From assembly GCA_024449915.1 (NCBI GenBank), contig JAMZAV010003138.1, forward strand, positions 1 through 64,000: a DNA stretch of 64,000 nt, in the 5' to 3' direction. This document shows, piece after piece, positions 22,975 through 33,583 of this stretch (position 1 is the stretch's first letter; every line of letters begins with the position of its first letter). The position numbers were made by a program, and so were the translations under genes. The notes below the pieces were generated by a model. The model saw only the letters and a list, made by a program, of their open reading frames with translations, had not been told where the DNA came from and ran no database searches. This stretch comes from Sweltsa coloradensis (Eukaryota > Arthropoda > Insecta > Plecoptera > Chloroperlidae).

Positions 22975-23506
22975 TGTTGGATGACGAAAAAGGTGCATTG
23001 AGCGCAGTGTTCTCGGATTTTCTGTTGTTTTTGAAAAAACATTACTAAGTTAAAAATTAACTTAAATTTTTTAATTTTTTTTGATTAATCGTAATTTTAA
23101 AAAAAAAAAAAATGTAAAAAGCAATTTTCATAAGAAATAATTATTCGATTGCCTCAAATTTTACACGAATATGTTAAATTTATAAAATGAAGGGTTTTAG
23201 AAAAAATCATTACAACGGTTAAAGCATGTAGGAGTTATAAGTAGAAGAAATGTTTTAAAAACGAAAAAAAAATCTAAAATTGCGATTTTTAAAGAGAAAT
23301 AATTTTTCGATTGCGCTCAAAAACGGGCAGTTCAAGTTTAAAAAATTTCAAGGCCCCCATAAAAAATTTCATCGCAATCGGAGCACCGGTTAAGCCGGAA
23401 GCGTGAGGACAAACACACAAAAATACCAAAAGAGAGGAAAAAAACGTTCCGGATTTTTTTCTCCAGTGTAGTGAAATGGAATCTTCGCTACGCTACGCTC
23501 ATCCAA
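22975..23506 (-). repeat. Helitron-like element remnant
   Basis: Begins TTGTTGGATGACG and ends CTACGCTCATCCAA, with the GTGTAGTGAAATGGAATC segment next to its 5' end. It is the X counterpart of 48560-49123, so it was present before the X/Y duplication. Confidence 0.55.
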
Positions 23507-23633
23507 CAAAGTTGAAGATTTTTTTAAAATTTAATTAAATTAAATACAAAATTAACTTAAATTTTAAATTCTTTTGATAAAATCGTAATTTAAAAAAAGA
23601 AAAAAATCGTAAAATTAAGATTTTTGGATGAGC

Positions 23634-24716
23634 GTAGCGAGCGAAGCGAAGATTCCATTTCACTACACTGGAGAAAAAAATCCGGAGTGTTTTTTTTTCT
23701 TTCTTTCTTTTTTTGTGTGTTTGTCCACATGATTCCGGCTAAACCGATACTGCGATTGCGATGAAATTTTATGGAGGTCTTTGAAATCTTAAAACTTAGA
23801 GCTGCCGTGTTTTTGAGCACAATCGAAAAATTGTTTCTCATGAAAATCGCAATTTTACGATTTTTTAAAAATTTCTTTGACTTACACAACACCTACAACA
23901 TGCTTTGTCCGATTGTAATGATTTTTTCACAGAAACCTAATTTTATGAATTTATATATTCATGTGAAATTTGAGCGTTATCAAAAAACTATTTTTTACAA
24001 AAATCGCAATTTTACGACTTTTTTCGATTTTTAAAATTTCTTCGGCTTATAACACCTACATGCTTTATCCTATTGTAATGATTTTTTCACAGAACCTTAA
24101 TTTTATGAATTAATATATTTGTTTAAAATATGTGCGCAATCGAATAATTATTTCTTATGAACATTTCAATATGAAGACTTTTTCCTTTTTTTAAATTACG
24201 ATTAATAAAATTTTTTTAAAAAAATTTGTTAATTTTATTTTAATTTAATTTAATTTAAAAAAATCTTCAACTTAATGTTTTTTTCACAGAACAACAGAAA
24301 ATCCGCATAACACATGGCAGCTCAATGCACCAATTACGCTCATCCAAGAAATAATTATTCGATTGTGCTCAAATTTAACACAAATATATTAATTCATAAA
24401 ATTAAGGTTCTGTGAAAAAATCATTACAATAGGATAAAGTATGTAGGTGTTAAAAGCCGAAGAAATGTTTTAAAAATCGAAAAAATCGTAAAATTGCGAT
24501 TTTCATGAGAAATAATTTTTCGATGCGCTCAAAAACGAGGCAGTTCTAAGTTCAGAGATTTCGAAGGCCTCCACAAAATTTCATTGCTATTGGAGTATCG
24601 GTTTAGCCGGAATCATCCTGACAAACACACAAAAATACAGAAAAAAAAACATTCCGGATTTTTTCTCTCCAGTGTAGTGAAATGGAATCTTCGCTTCGCT
24701 CGCTACGCTCATCCAA
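23634..24716. repeat. Helitron-like repeats with inverted ends
   Basis: Begins TTGGATGAGCGTAGCGAGCG and ends with its reverse complement, CGCTCGCTACGCTCATCCAA. Near 24346 the sequence changes from a plus-oriented to a minus-oriented copy, so it is probably two elements tail to tail. ~168 bp body units repeat inside. 24195/24196 is the empty site for the element at 49773. Confidence 0.55.
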
Positions 24717-24823
24717 TAATGTGAAAAAAAAATATGAATTATAAATATTTCATCCATACATAAATAATTTTATTTACCGGTAGCGGTAGTTCTTTCTGTA
24801 GCATTCAAATGGCATGTTGTCAG

Positions 24824-24845
24824 TTACTTACTTACTTACTTACTT
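24824..24845. repeat. (ACTT)n microsatellite
   Basis: About five tandem ACTT units. Confidence 0.85.
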
Positions 24846-25189
24846 CTATCTTTTTTCTCAAAGTCGATATTAAATAAGTGTTTTTAAACTGTGGTTCGTG
24901 TTTTTTTATATATTGACAATATACGAATATTACAACATAATTGGATGAGCGAAGCGAAGATTTCAAATTTCACCGACCCAATCAACGACAATCACAAATA
25001 TTGTTTTATATTTTTTAGGTAAGGAAACCTGAAATAATTTACCAAGGGCTGTCAAAATTGCCATATATAAGACGGAGAGCCAGTGACAGTTTCTATTGCC
25101 TCATATGGTACATATGTTTGGACTATTGGAGTAGTAGCGGAAATTCAAGTCATTTTCAAAAATGCGCGTCTTACGAGTCAACGTGGGGG

Positions 25190-26030
25190 CGTTTACCCGT
25201 CAGACGCCCCCAAAGTGGGGCCCCAAAAAGGGTCAAATCTGCCCCTATTAAGTATACATAAATTAAAACATACGAAACTTCATAAAATAAGTTAGCCCAA
25301 AAAAGATATCACTTGTACAAGGAGCTGCGGTGGGCCGCTGACCCGTCAGACGCCCCCAAAGTGGGCCCCAAAAAGTCAACTCCGCCCTCATAAAATATAC
25401 ATGATTCAAACATATGTAATTTTATAGCGAAAAGTACCACAAAAACGAATATCACTCGTCAGACGGGATGCGTTGGGCCGTTGACCCCACAGACGCCCCC
25501 AAAGTGGGCCCCCCAAAAAAATCAAATCTGCCCTCATAGGTTATACATGATTTGAACATACGTCATGTTGTATAAAAAGTCACCAGGAAAACGAATATCA
25601 TTCGCCAGACGAGCTGCGTTGGGGCTTTGACCCGTTAGGTAACCCCCAAAGTGAGCCCCCAAAATGGTCAAATCTGCCCCCGTAGGATATACATAATTCA
25701 AACATAGGCTACGTCATTTTATAGAGCCAGTTACCAGTAAAAACGAATATCACTCGTCAGACGGGCTGCGTTGGGGATTTGATCCGTCAACGCCCCCGAA
25801 GTGGGCCCAAAAAAGGTCAAATCTGCCCTCATAAGGTATTCATGATTCAAACATACGTCATTTTAAATGTAAAATTACCAGGAGGACTAATATTAGTCGT
25901 CAGACGATCTGCGTTGCGACTTTGACCCGTCCAGACGGCCCCGGAATTGGCCCTAAAAATGATCATATCAAATACGGAATTGTATAGAAAATTTACCTCG
26001 GAAAAGAATATAACTTGTCAGACTGGCTGT
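25190..26030 (+). repeat. ~146 bp tandem units, left arm
   Basis: Six imperfect units centred near 25195, 25341, 25487, 25640, 25790 and 25935. Each has GTCAGACG, CCCCCAAAGTGGG, a 'GGTCAAATCTGCC' stretch and a 'TATACATGATTCAAACATA'-like stretch. The last unit is degraded and runs into a poly-C/poly-A tract at 26055-26090. Confidence 0.8.
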
Positions 26031-26459
26031 GTTTATGCCCTTACCCGCCACTTCCCCCCCTCTTTTCCCCCCCCCCAAAAAAAAAAATGTTAAAAAATGT
26101 TTTGTCTCGAAGGAAATTATGTTGGATTTAATCGGATTCGTGGCGATTGCATATTTTGGTCATTGAGCCATGTTTATGCATATTTTGGGTCATTGAGCCC
26201 TGCAACTACCACTTTTTTTTATTTTTTCGGGATATAGATCGATGAATAAATCATGGAAGACATGTTATACTTCGTCTTATGGTAATTTTTTAAATAATAA
26301 TGGTGTATGTATAGTATGTTAGGGTGTAAACTGTAAAGAGTGTTGTAATTTTATTTTTTTAACCAATGAAGAGTTGTGTTTAATTTACTACTTGTTGCAT
26401 GATACTATGACGGTTTCTGACTTTTAAATCACAGATTAGCTTAAACTTTTGCATATTGT

Positions 26460-27060
26460 ATAACGATACAAGATAATCATTGACAATCATTTACTTTTAT
26501 GAAATAAGTAATGAGATCATAGTCATCATAAGTTACGTAAGTAATTATCATCATATGATAACCTATTAAGCAATAATCTTTAATATGTGTTGAATCATGC
26601 AAATAGTTTTTATAAGTTACAAACAATTGAGGGTTAGAATATATAAATTGGTAAGTCATAATAAACTCCAAACATCAAAACTTCCATACATTCGTTATCA
26701 CAGTATGTTTGAACTTTTTATCATAGTAATCTTCAGGAGTAATCATCATCATATCATAAGTAAGAATTTTTAATGTGTTAAATCATGCAAATAGTGTTTA
26801 TAAGTTACAAACAATTGAAGATTAGGATATATAAATTGGTTTGGTATAATTAACTTCAAAAATCAAACTTTTTACCACATTCGTAATCACTACGCTTGTA
26901 TGCTTTAACATTTTATTAGTAATCATCATCATCATATCATAACATACGTAATAATCTTTTACATGCGTTGAAACATGCAAATACTTTTCATTAAAGACAA
27001 TTGAGCATTAGAATAAATAAATTGTGAAAAAATTAAAACTGTAATAACATTCGTCATCAC
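26460..27060 (+). repeat. ~189 bp tandem repeat with ATGCAAAT octamers
   Basis: Three imperfect units contain ATGCAAAT at 26597, 26785 and 26975, together with ATAAATTG, (ATC)n and 'CATTCGT(T/A)ATCAC' stretches. The octamer is invariant and evenly spaced. Confidence 0.7.
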
Positions 27061-27187
27061 TGTACGCTGCTTCCGAAACATCTATGTCAACATCATCCTC
27101 ATCGAAATTCTCTCCTTCTAAATAGCATTGCATAATCTCATCAAGTGACGAAGGGGACAGATCACTTTTTAAAACTATATTATACAT
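27008..27187 (-). CDS. Small acidic ORF, 59 aa, possible transposase N-terminal exon
   Basis: The minus-strand ATG at 27187-27185 opens a 59-codon frame containing SPSSLDEIMQCYLEGENFDE followed by DDVDIDVSEAAYSDDE. Acidic, serine-rich N termini of this kind occur in several transposases, including piggyBac-like ones, but no catalytic motif is seen. It lies centrally in the foldback element. A second acidic stretch in minus frame lies at 27545-27600. Low confidence; it might only be a simple-sequence effect. Confidence 0.25.
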   Translation of the reverse strand: MYNIVLKSDLSPSSLDEIMQCYLEGENFDEDDVDIDVSEAAYSDDECYYSFNFFTIYLF

Positions 27188-27689
27188 AATGGCATTTTTT
27201 AAAATTTCTGTCTATGGAACCAATTTAACAGCGTCATTGTCGCCTACAATAAAACCAAGGTTTAACATATTATATATGACATTATATATATATAATATTG
27301 GCCTACATAAATACCAAAAATGATGAAATAATGATGAGTAATATTCTTTTTCATGGTCACTTTTACTATAGAATGCCGAATGTTTCAATTATGTATACCT
27401 TAAGACTTTTTGGATTATTTGGATTAAGGACGTGTCAACCGTTAGGTCATAATACACCACTCGTACCTAGGGGGGGGGGGGGGGAGGAGGGGCCCATGCT
27501 GGTCAGAACCAGCCACAGGTAAGGGGAGGAAAGGGGGTCTCTCACGTCGCGGTCGTCATCGTCTTTGTCATCGTTCATTATGTCATTGTCATCGTCGTCG
27601 GAGAACTAGTCAAGGGAAGGGGGCAAGGTCCCCGACGACGATTGTCAGAGCTCGTCTCTAGATTCGGGGAGTAATATACTACCCATCTT

Positions 27690-27778
27690 ACTTGCTGATG
27701 TTTGCGAGGTGAACTTTTTCTCTTGAATCGCCTTTTACGATTAGCAGAGCCATGCCTGGGCAAGCTCGAGAAAACCAT
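27690..27778 (-). other. Exon-like block HGSANRKRRFKRK, repeated at 60970
   Basis: Minus frame reading FSSLPRHGSANRKRRFKRKS then SPRKHQQ, followed by AAGTAAGA, which looks like a 5' splice site. The plus strand at 60970-61030 encodes EHGSANRTRIFKRK. The following 27625-27680 (AGAGCTCGTCTCTAGATTC) also recurs at 57868-57895. A mobile coding exon of unknown family is likely. Confidence 0.35.
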
Positions 27779-28099
27779 GCTTTGACGCAGAGCGCAGAGG
27801 TAAAGTCTGGACTCTGGATCACTTGGAAGCTCTATCGGTGGTCCTATCGGGTTGTGCTTTGCAATGTGTGTGCAATGTGTGCAACAATGTGTAATAGGGG
27901 GTATCTAGGCACATTTTCCAAATATTGCTCACTTTTCTAATTAAATGACCGTAAATATGACAACACTGTTAATTTGTAGAAATTTACCGATTTTGTGTAG
28001 GAGATAATTATTTGAAATCTCAAAATGTGCTTTGATAGCGACATACGCTCATCCTTTCTGAACAGTCTCCCAAAAGTACAGATTTTTTGGCTGAAAATT

Positions 28100-28830
28100 A
28101 AAGGTAAAAAAGCGGTACGTTCTGTATGTGAAATTAGAGGGATTTGATGATCAAGCATGCTTTTACCACTGTTATCTGTGCTTTTACGTGGGCATTTAAC
28201 ATTGTAAAAAAAAGTTGGCCCGAGCTTGGCAAACAGTCTTAAAGGCAGATTTGACATCTTTGGGGGCCCACTTTGGAGGTAACCTAACGGGTCAAAGCCC
28301 CAACGCAAGACGCAACCCATCTGACAAGTGATATTCGATTTCTTGGTAACTGACTCTATAAAAAGACGTATGTTTGAATTATGTTTACCCTATGGGGACA
28401 AAATCAACCTTTTTGAGGGCCCCTTCGGGGGTTACTTAACGGGTCAAAGACCCAACGCAGCTCGTCTGACGAGTAATATTCGTTTTCCTGGTAACTTTTT
28501 ATACAACATGACGTATGTTTAAATCATGTATACCTATTGAGGGCAGATTTGACTTTTTTGGGGGGGCCCACTTTGGGGGCGTCTGTGGGGTCAACGGCCC
28601 AATGCAGCTCTTTGTACAAGTGATATTCTTTTTTGGGCTAACTTATTTTATGAAGTTTCGTATGGTTTTAATCATGTATACTTAATAGGGGCAGATTTGA
28701 CCCTTTTTGGGGCCCACTTTGGGGGCGTCTGACGGGTAAACGCCCCCACGTTGACTCGTTAAGACGCGCATTTTTGAAAATGACTTGAATTTCCGCTTCT
28801 ACTCCAATGGTCCAAACATATGTACCTTAT
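28100..28830 (-). repeat. ~146 bp tandem units, right arm
   Basis: Four units near 28265, 28425, 28570 and 28715 are reverse complements of the left-arm units (CCCACTTTGGGGGCGTCTG). Confidence 0.8.
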
Positions 28831-28863
28831 GAGGCAATAGAAACTGTCACTGGCTCTCGTATA

Positions 28864-29570
28864 ATAGTCATTTTACTCCCAAATATAACTTAAAATGCAA
28901 GATTTGGCTCATCCTCCCAAGAAAAACATTAGTATGGACCTTCAGTGGAGTCAGTTCCTGCTTTCTTCACTAATCAATAGGCCAAAAATGTCAGTAATTC
29001 TTACTTGCTGATGATGAAGACACTGACTGACAATTGCGTATTTGAATGCCGTTTATTGACGAGGCCCTATATGAATCAAATAATTAATTTTCTGGATTTT
29101 CCTTAAATGTAAAACAGCTTTTAGCCAGGAACTTTTTTGTAAGATAAGAGGTAAACACCCAGCCAGCTTCAACACACGGACAATGAGTGGTACCTACTTT
29201 CTACCGGTAGAGATATGAGTCGGTTAATTTACCCTAAGATTACTCACCATGGTATAAGTAGAAAATTGGTTTACTTTTTAAATTTCCATTTATATATTCC
29301 CACAACTCTTCAGAATGTAGGTACACATCAACATGGAAGAAAGTGAACCGAGTATTGGTTCACTTCTCTATTACGTGGCACTAATGCACATAGAAACAGT
29401 TCTTCAAGGCCTGGATTCTTCAAATAATGAAGTCAACAACAACAAAAGTATAACTCATTGGCAACAGCAGCATAAAAAATTACCATATCAACTGTAATTT
29501 TACCGGTAAATTAGCAGAGATTTAATTTTACAGATAATCCAGATCAGTAATACATCGAGTGTCGACCTAG
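28864..29570. repeat. Duplicon C, part between the two insertions
   Basis: Near-identical to 7530-8238 beside copy B. The AGATTTGGCTCATCCTCCCA and 'GATGAAGACACTGACTGAC' markers are shared. No gene. Confidence 0.7.
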
Positions 29571-30385
29571 TTAAGCGAGCGTTTCCCTTTGACTCTGCCG
29601 GAAAAATTAATCACTGTTTTTTTTTTTTTTTGTTTGTTTGTTTGTATGTCTCGCCATAACGTTCGAACGGAGGCTCGGATCGAGTTGAAATTTTGACCAT
29701 CCGCAAGCTTCGTTCTCGATTGAATGCCATTAGTTTTGTGGCAAAATCGTTCAAAAAGTTAAAAAGTTACAGTTAATCGAAAGTTTTTTTTCTCAAACTA
29801 AACGGACACAAAATCTGAGGTGGCCAAATCATTTAGAATGTCCTTCCGGTCACGAATATGTTAATTTTATTTTGATCTGATAAGTAGTGTAGATGGAAAT
29901 TACATTATAACAAACAACCGTTACCATGGCAACGGAAAGTCGCGCAGCATTTTTGGCTCATGATAGCGGTCGAACGGAGGTTCGGATCGAGTTGAAATTT
30001 GGACCATCCGCAAGCTTCGATCTGAATTGAATGCCATTAGTTTTGTGGCAAAATCGTTCAAAAAGTTAAAAAGTTACATTAAAGTTAATCGAAAGTTTTT
30101 TTTAAAAACTAAACGGCGACAAAATCTGAGGTGGCCAAATCATTTAGAATGTCTGTCCGGTCACGAATATGTTAATTTTATTTTGATCCGATAAGTAGTG
30201 TAGATGGAAATTACATTTTAACAAAAGTAAAGTTACCATGGCAACGAAAAGTCGCACGAAGCTGGAGCTTTTTTGGCTCATGATAGCGGTTGCCCGAAGA
30301 TTCAGATCAGGTTGAAATTTGGACTATTAACAAATTGTATAGCACGTGCTCGCTTATCAACGCGTCCAACTGAGCGTTTTCCTAG
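29571..30385 (+). mobile_element. Helitron-like element (815 bp) with RFX-type motifs
   Basis: Starts TTAAGCGAGCGTTTCC and ends AACGCGTCCAACTGAGCGTT then TTCCTAG. The flanks join exactly as in duplicon B at 8238/8239 (CCTAG|TATTGG). Internal units of ~313 bp (CGAACGGAGG..CGGATCGAGTTGAAATT) repeat about 2.3 times. GTTACCATGGCAAC occurs at 29920 and 30232. No ORF, so non-autonomous. Confidence 0.75.
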
Positions 30386-31639
30386 TATTGGTGGCTTGTG
30401 TACCGTGCTGTACCGCTGGGAATACAATGAAGGCTAGTAAATTATTCTCAAGATTACTCGCAGATCAGCGGTGTTATCGAAGCACCAACTGTTGCTATTA
30501 GAATAGTTTTTTGGGTACGGCTCAGCAGACAAGCGGCCACCGACGCTGGGTCACGAGTTGGTACTGGAAGATGGTGAAAAGAAGAACAAGGCAATGCAAT
30601 GTATGCCAAGATTATGTTTAATGCTAATAAGAGTGTATCCAAGATCATGAAATAATACAAACATAACAGAACAACAAGAATGAAAAACCAATAGTATTGC
30701 TATTGCACTGCACGATGTAATATCAAACAATGAACTCGTTATAAATAATAATAAACAAACATATTAAACAATTGTTTCCCGACACCAAGTGTGATATAGG
30801 TAGGTAAAATTATGTAATACACCTTTGTTTATTTTATCATAATGAAATATAAAAAAGTAGTAGGCCTAAGAAAATAACTACCTATATACAGTTCAAACAA
30901 GTAGCCTGTTTGTAGAAATATCAAAGTGATGAATTGCAGTTTGTTAAACTCTAACAATAACAATGCACAACATTGTGAGCACATTGAAATATTCATCATA
31001 GAAATAGCAAAAAGAAAATTGACAGAATTGAATTTACAACTTATAGGCCCATTATCTTGTGATCCGTGAATCTCAAATGAAATAGAAATCTAGATTCTAC
31101 ACAATGCTGATTCAAGTACTGCCAGCGCCAGAGACTATTAATTATTGCTGCCCCATCATAACAAAAAGAGTTATAGAATAGTGTTGATGTATATCAAGAA
31201 AATCGGCAGCCACCATCACCTTTCAAAAGTAAGCTGTTAGATCCTATCTCAGCCGATTGGCTTTCTATCAACATAACCTTAGTGTTGCAATCAAATGTAA
31301 ACATCTTAAAATCACTCTTTATGCAAGGATATTACAGTTGGAATTAAATAAAAATGTTACAATATAATTAATAGGTTTCTAAGAAGATTCTAAAATTTGT
31401 CAAAATTCAAATATCTAGGCCTAGTAAATAGGTACCTACCCAAAACAATCATAAACATTGAACAAAAACCAATGAAGCAGAACCTAGAAGGAAATAAAAC
31501 CTAAAAAAAAAAATATGTAAAGTAACTGGTTTTTGAAAATATACTATTAAAGACTAAAATCACCAAACACATTATATTATATTTATGTGCTATCATTTGG
31601 ATATATCAGAACTGTCGGTTCTAGTACAAGTAGCCGAGT
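30386..31639. repeat. 3' flank of gene copy C
   Basis: Parallels 8239-9492. Nothing coding; short frames are not conserved. A clean polyadenylation signal was not found on the minus strand; AATATAAT-like sequences lie about 60 bases past the stop. Confidence 0.55.
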
Positions 31640-33583
31640 TCAGGCAGTAAACAAAGCTTTTATTTTGTCAGCGAGGTTATTTGTATCCGCTTTAACAATC
31701 ACTGCCTGACAAACCAAACATCCTCGTTGAAGAAGGGTGTTGACTGATTCCCTTGTCAACAACACGCAGTTTGGAGATTGGAACGCGTCTTCAATGTTTT
31801 CTGTGTCTGCACAAAGGTTTCTACAGAACTTTCTCTCATCGTCATCAACAAGAAACTTGATTTTAAACTTAAACATGTCTTTGTTCTCCGGTGGGCCGAT
31901 GTACCTCGCGGCTGCCTGGAACTCCCCCGATGTCCTGGAGTATCTCCGGTGCAGAGTGAACACTTTGCCGTGTGCCGCCAGGACGTTCGTGTTGATTAGT
32001 TCGTCTGCCGTCGAGTGCAGGAACATGCGGGGTAGGTCCCGCCACGTCTGGTCTGGGTGCACTGCGGCAGTGTGGGCCAGCATGGTCTCGGGCCGGCCAC
32101 TCCAGCCGCAAGACTGCAGCACCGGGCATCTGTACTTGCGCTTAGAGCAGAGGTCGGCGTGCTTCTCTAGCTCACGCGTCGGCATGCGTAGCAGGCAGTC
32201 GATGCAGGGAAGACGGGTTGTCTCACTAAGGCTCTCCAAGGCGACGTTTCTGCCTGTGATAAACATTGCCTGGCACAAAGGGCAGACCGTCATGTCGGCG
32301 TGTGGCCAGCAAGTATTGCACAAGCTGTGGCCGTTGCTGCAGAGGTGTATGGGCGCGCACATGGTCTTAAAACATACCGGGCACTCCAGAACTTGCAAGA
32401 TGCTCCTTTCCATGTCAGTCACACAGTCTCTTAGCTCTTCATCCTGCGCAGTAGCTCTACATTGAGGCTGAGGAGTTGGTGGTGCAACGTTGGGTTTTGA
32501 TGCAAGCAGTATCAAGGTGTAGCTATCAGCAAAAGCCACCTGTTTAACAACCAGGTCTGGCGACTTAGGCAGTAGAGTTGGAACTAACAGGTCTTCCTTC
32601 CCTAGACCCAGATCACCGTTGAATACTTTACCGCATACTAACACTTCACCCTCCGTTGTAAGCAAGACAGTGTTGAATCGCCCTGCAACAACCTCAGAGA
32701 TAGCGTGGTTCTCCAGACCTATCATCTGAGTGGGTGCGGATCTGATAGTGCGATCCCCGGTGCCCAACCGCCCAAATCCATTATAACCAAAGGTCCAGAC
32801 AGTACCATCAACTCTTAGGGCAACAGTGTGATTCCATACACAGGACACGGCAGCTATGGGTGATGATGGCACCGATACTGGTGTAAAGTTGGATTTATTT
32901 CCAATGTTTCCTAAGCCCAGGCGACCATGTTCTTCATTGCCACTAATCAAGACACATCGAGAAGTAGAGAGAAGAACTGTATGTTTACGACCACATAAGA
33001 TGTCAATAACCGGCTCAGATAGGTTGGGCACGCGAGTGAAAGATGTCCGGTCAATCTCATGACCAAGTCCTAGCTGGCCAACATCATTGTGTCCAGTCCC
33101 CCAAACCTCACCACTCTCATCAAGAGCCACAGTGTGGAAATCTCCAACAGCCACCTTCTTGATCAGAGGCAGTCTGGTCACCAGGACCGGGGAGGGGCTT
33201 TTGTTGGTGTGACCGAGGCCCAGCTGACCCTTGTCATTCTTCCCACACGAATAAAGCTCACCCTTATTAGTGAGGAAGATGGTAAACTGATATCCACACG
33301 CAGCCTGGACTACTTTAACGGAGCCGAGTGTTGCAACGAGCCTTGGAGCAGCAACTGTGTCGGTCCCAATCTCCATCCATCGGTTGTCTTGATTCTTCCC
33401 GAAGGTGTAGACCCGACCCGACGAACACACCACTGCCGAGTGGTCGAAGCCGCACGCCACCTGCACAACGGTCTCACCTGAGAAGTACGAGTCAATGCTC
33501 GGTCCAGGGGGTAGGCCCGTCCCCAACGCCAGGATACCAGGCTTCGTCAGAACAATGGTCTGCATCTCGTCTTTCTCAGCCAT
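31640..33583 (-). CDS. RCC1-like propeller fused to RING and SIAH domains, putative E3 ubiquitin ligase, copy C (intact)
   Basis: A 647-residue frame without interruption. Residues ~35-365 hold RCC1-type blades (QVACGFDHSAVV, GKNDKGQLGLGH, SGNEEHGRLGLGN, FGYNGFGRLGTGD). Residues ~401-438 form a C3HC4 RING (CPVC, LCSNGHSLCNTC, CPLC), whose expected partner is an E2 enzyme. Residues ~460-510 are the SIAH-type double zinc finger (CIDCLLRMPTRELEKHADLC, then CPVLQSCGW and the H..H pair of MLAHTAAVHP). Residues ~515-647 fit the Sina substrate-binding, TRAF-like region. Canonical SIAH proteins are about 280-320 residues and lack a propeller, so the N-terminal part is an added domain. The frame stays open for 79 codons upstream of the chosen ATG, but that stretch is not conserved in A or B and a CATATTTCAG acceptor lies just before the ATG. 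Likely role (inference): ubiquitination of partners recognised by the propeller or the Sina region. SIAH family membership is sure; function is not. Confidence 0.93.
   Translation of the reverse strand: MAEKDEMQTIVLTKPGILALGTGLPPGPSIDSYFSGETVVQVACGFDHSAVVCSSGRVYTFGKNQDNRWMEIGTDTVAAPRLVATLGSVKVVQAACGYQFTIFLTNKGELYSCGKNDKGQLGLGHTNKSPSPVLVTRLPLIKKVAVGDFHTVALDESGEVWGTGHNDVGQLGLGHEIDRTSFTRVPNLSEPVIDILCGRKHTVLLSTSRCVLISGNEEHGRLGLGNIGNKSNFTPVSVPSSPIAAVSCVWNHTVALRVDGTVWTFGYNGFGRLGTGDRTIRSAPTQMIGLENHAISEVVAGRFNTVLLTTEGEVLVCGKVFNGDLGLGKEDLLVPTLLPKSPDLVVKQVAFADSYTLILLASKPNVAPPTPQPQCRATAQDEELRDCVTDMERSILQVLECPVCFKTMCAPIHLCSNGHSLCNTCWPHADMTVCPLCQAMFITGRNVALESLSETTRLPCIDCLLRMPTRELEKHADLCSKRKYRCPVLQSCGWSGRPETMLAHTAAVHPDQTWRDLPRMFLHSTADELINTNVLAAHGKVFTLHRRYSRTSGEFQAAARYIGPPENKDMFKFKIKFLVDDDERKFCRNLCADTENIEDAFQSPNCVLLTRESVNTLLQRGCLVCQAVIVKADTNNLADKIKALFTA

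Larger units (their letters stand above)
18066..24716 (+). repeat. Segmental duplication, copy X
   Basis: Direct-orientation copy of 42841-50820. Matching blocks are 18066-19001 with 42841-43779, 20634-21230 with 43780-44360, 21215-22140 with 46365-48190, 22140-22950 with 48185-48540, and 22975-24346 with 48560-50820. Copy-specific insertions explain the gaps. No host gene lies in it. Confidence 0.8.
25069..28863. mobile_element. 3.8 kb foldback DNA transposon in duplicon C, TA target
   Basis: The ends are inverted repeats containing GAGAGCCAGTGACAG (left 25075; right reverse complement at about 28838-28858). Duplicon B at 7520-7530 (GCCATATAGTCATT) is the uninterrupted site, which implies a TA target duplication. 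The left arm holds about six and the right arm about four tandem units of ~146 bp rich in GACGCCCCCAAAGTGGGC. The central 2 kb holds ~189 bp tandem repeats, a small acidic ORF and a conserved exon-like block. Confidence 0.8.

Noticed and set aside
25190..28830. Possible CRISPR-like array from regularly spaced ~146 bp units
   Set aside because: The units are long, imperfect, inverted between arms and without unique spacers, in a eukaryotic transposon.
29560..30390. CCTAG at both ends of the 29571 element as a 5 bp target duplication
   Set aside because: In four sister elements CCTAG is present only at the 3' end and belongs to the element; here the flank CCTAG is already in the empty site at 8234-8238.
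31737..32465. 242-codon open frame on the opposite strand of copy C
   Set aside because: It is a shadow of the RING-SIAH coding region and appears in the same place in other copies only because the real gene is conserved.
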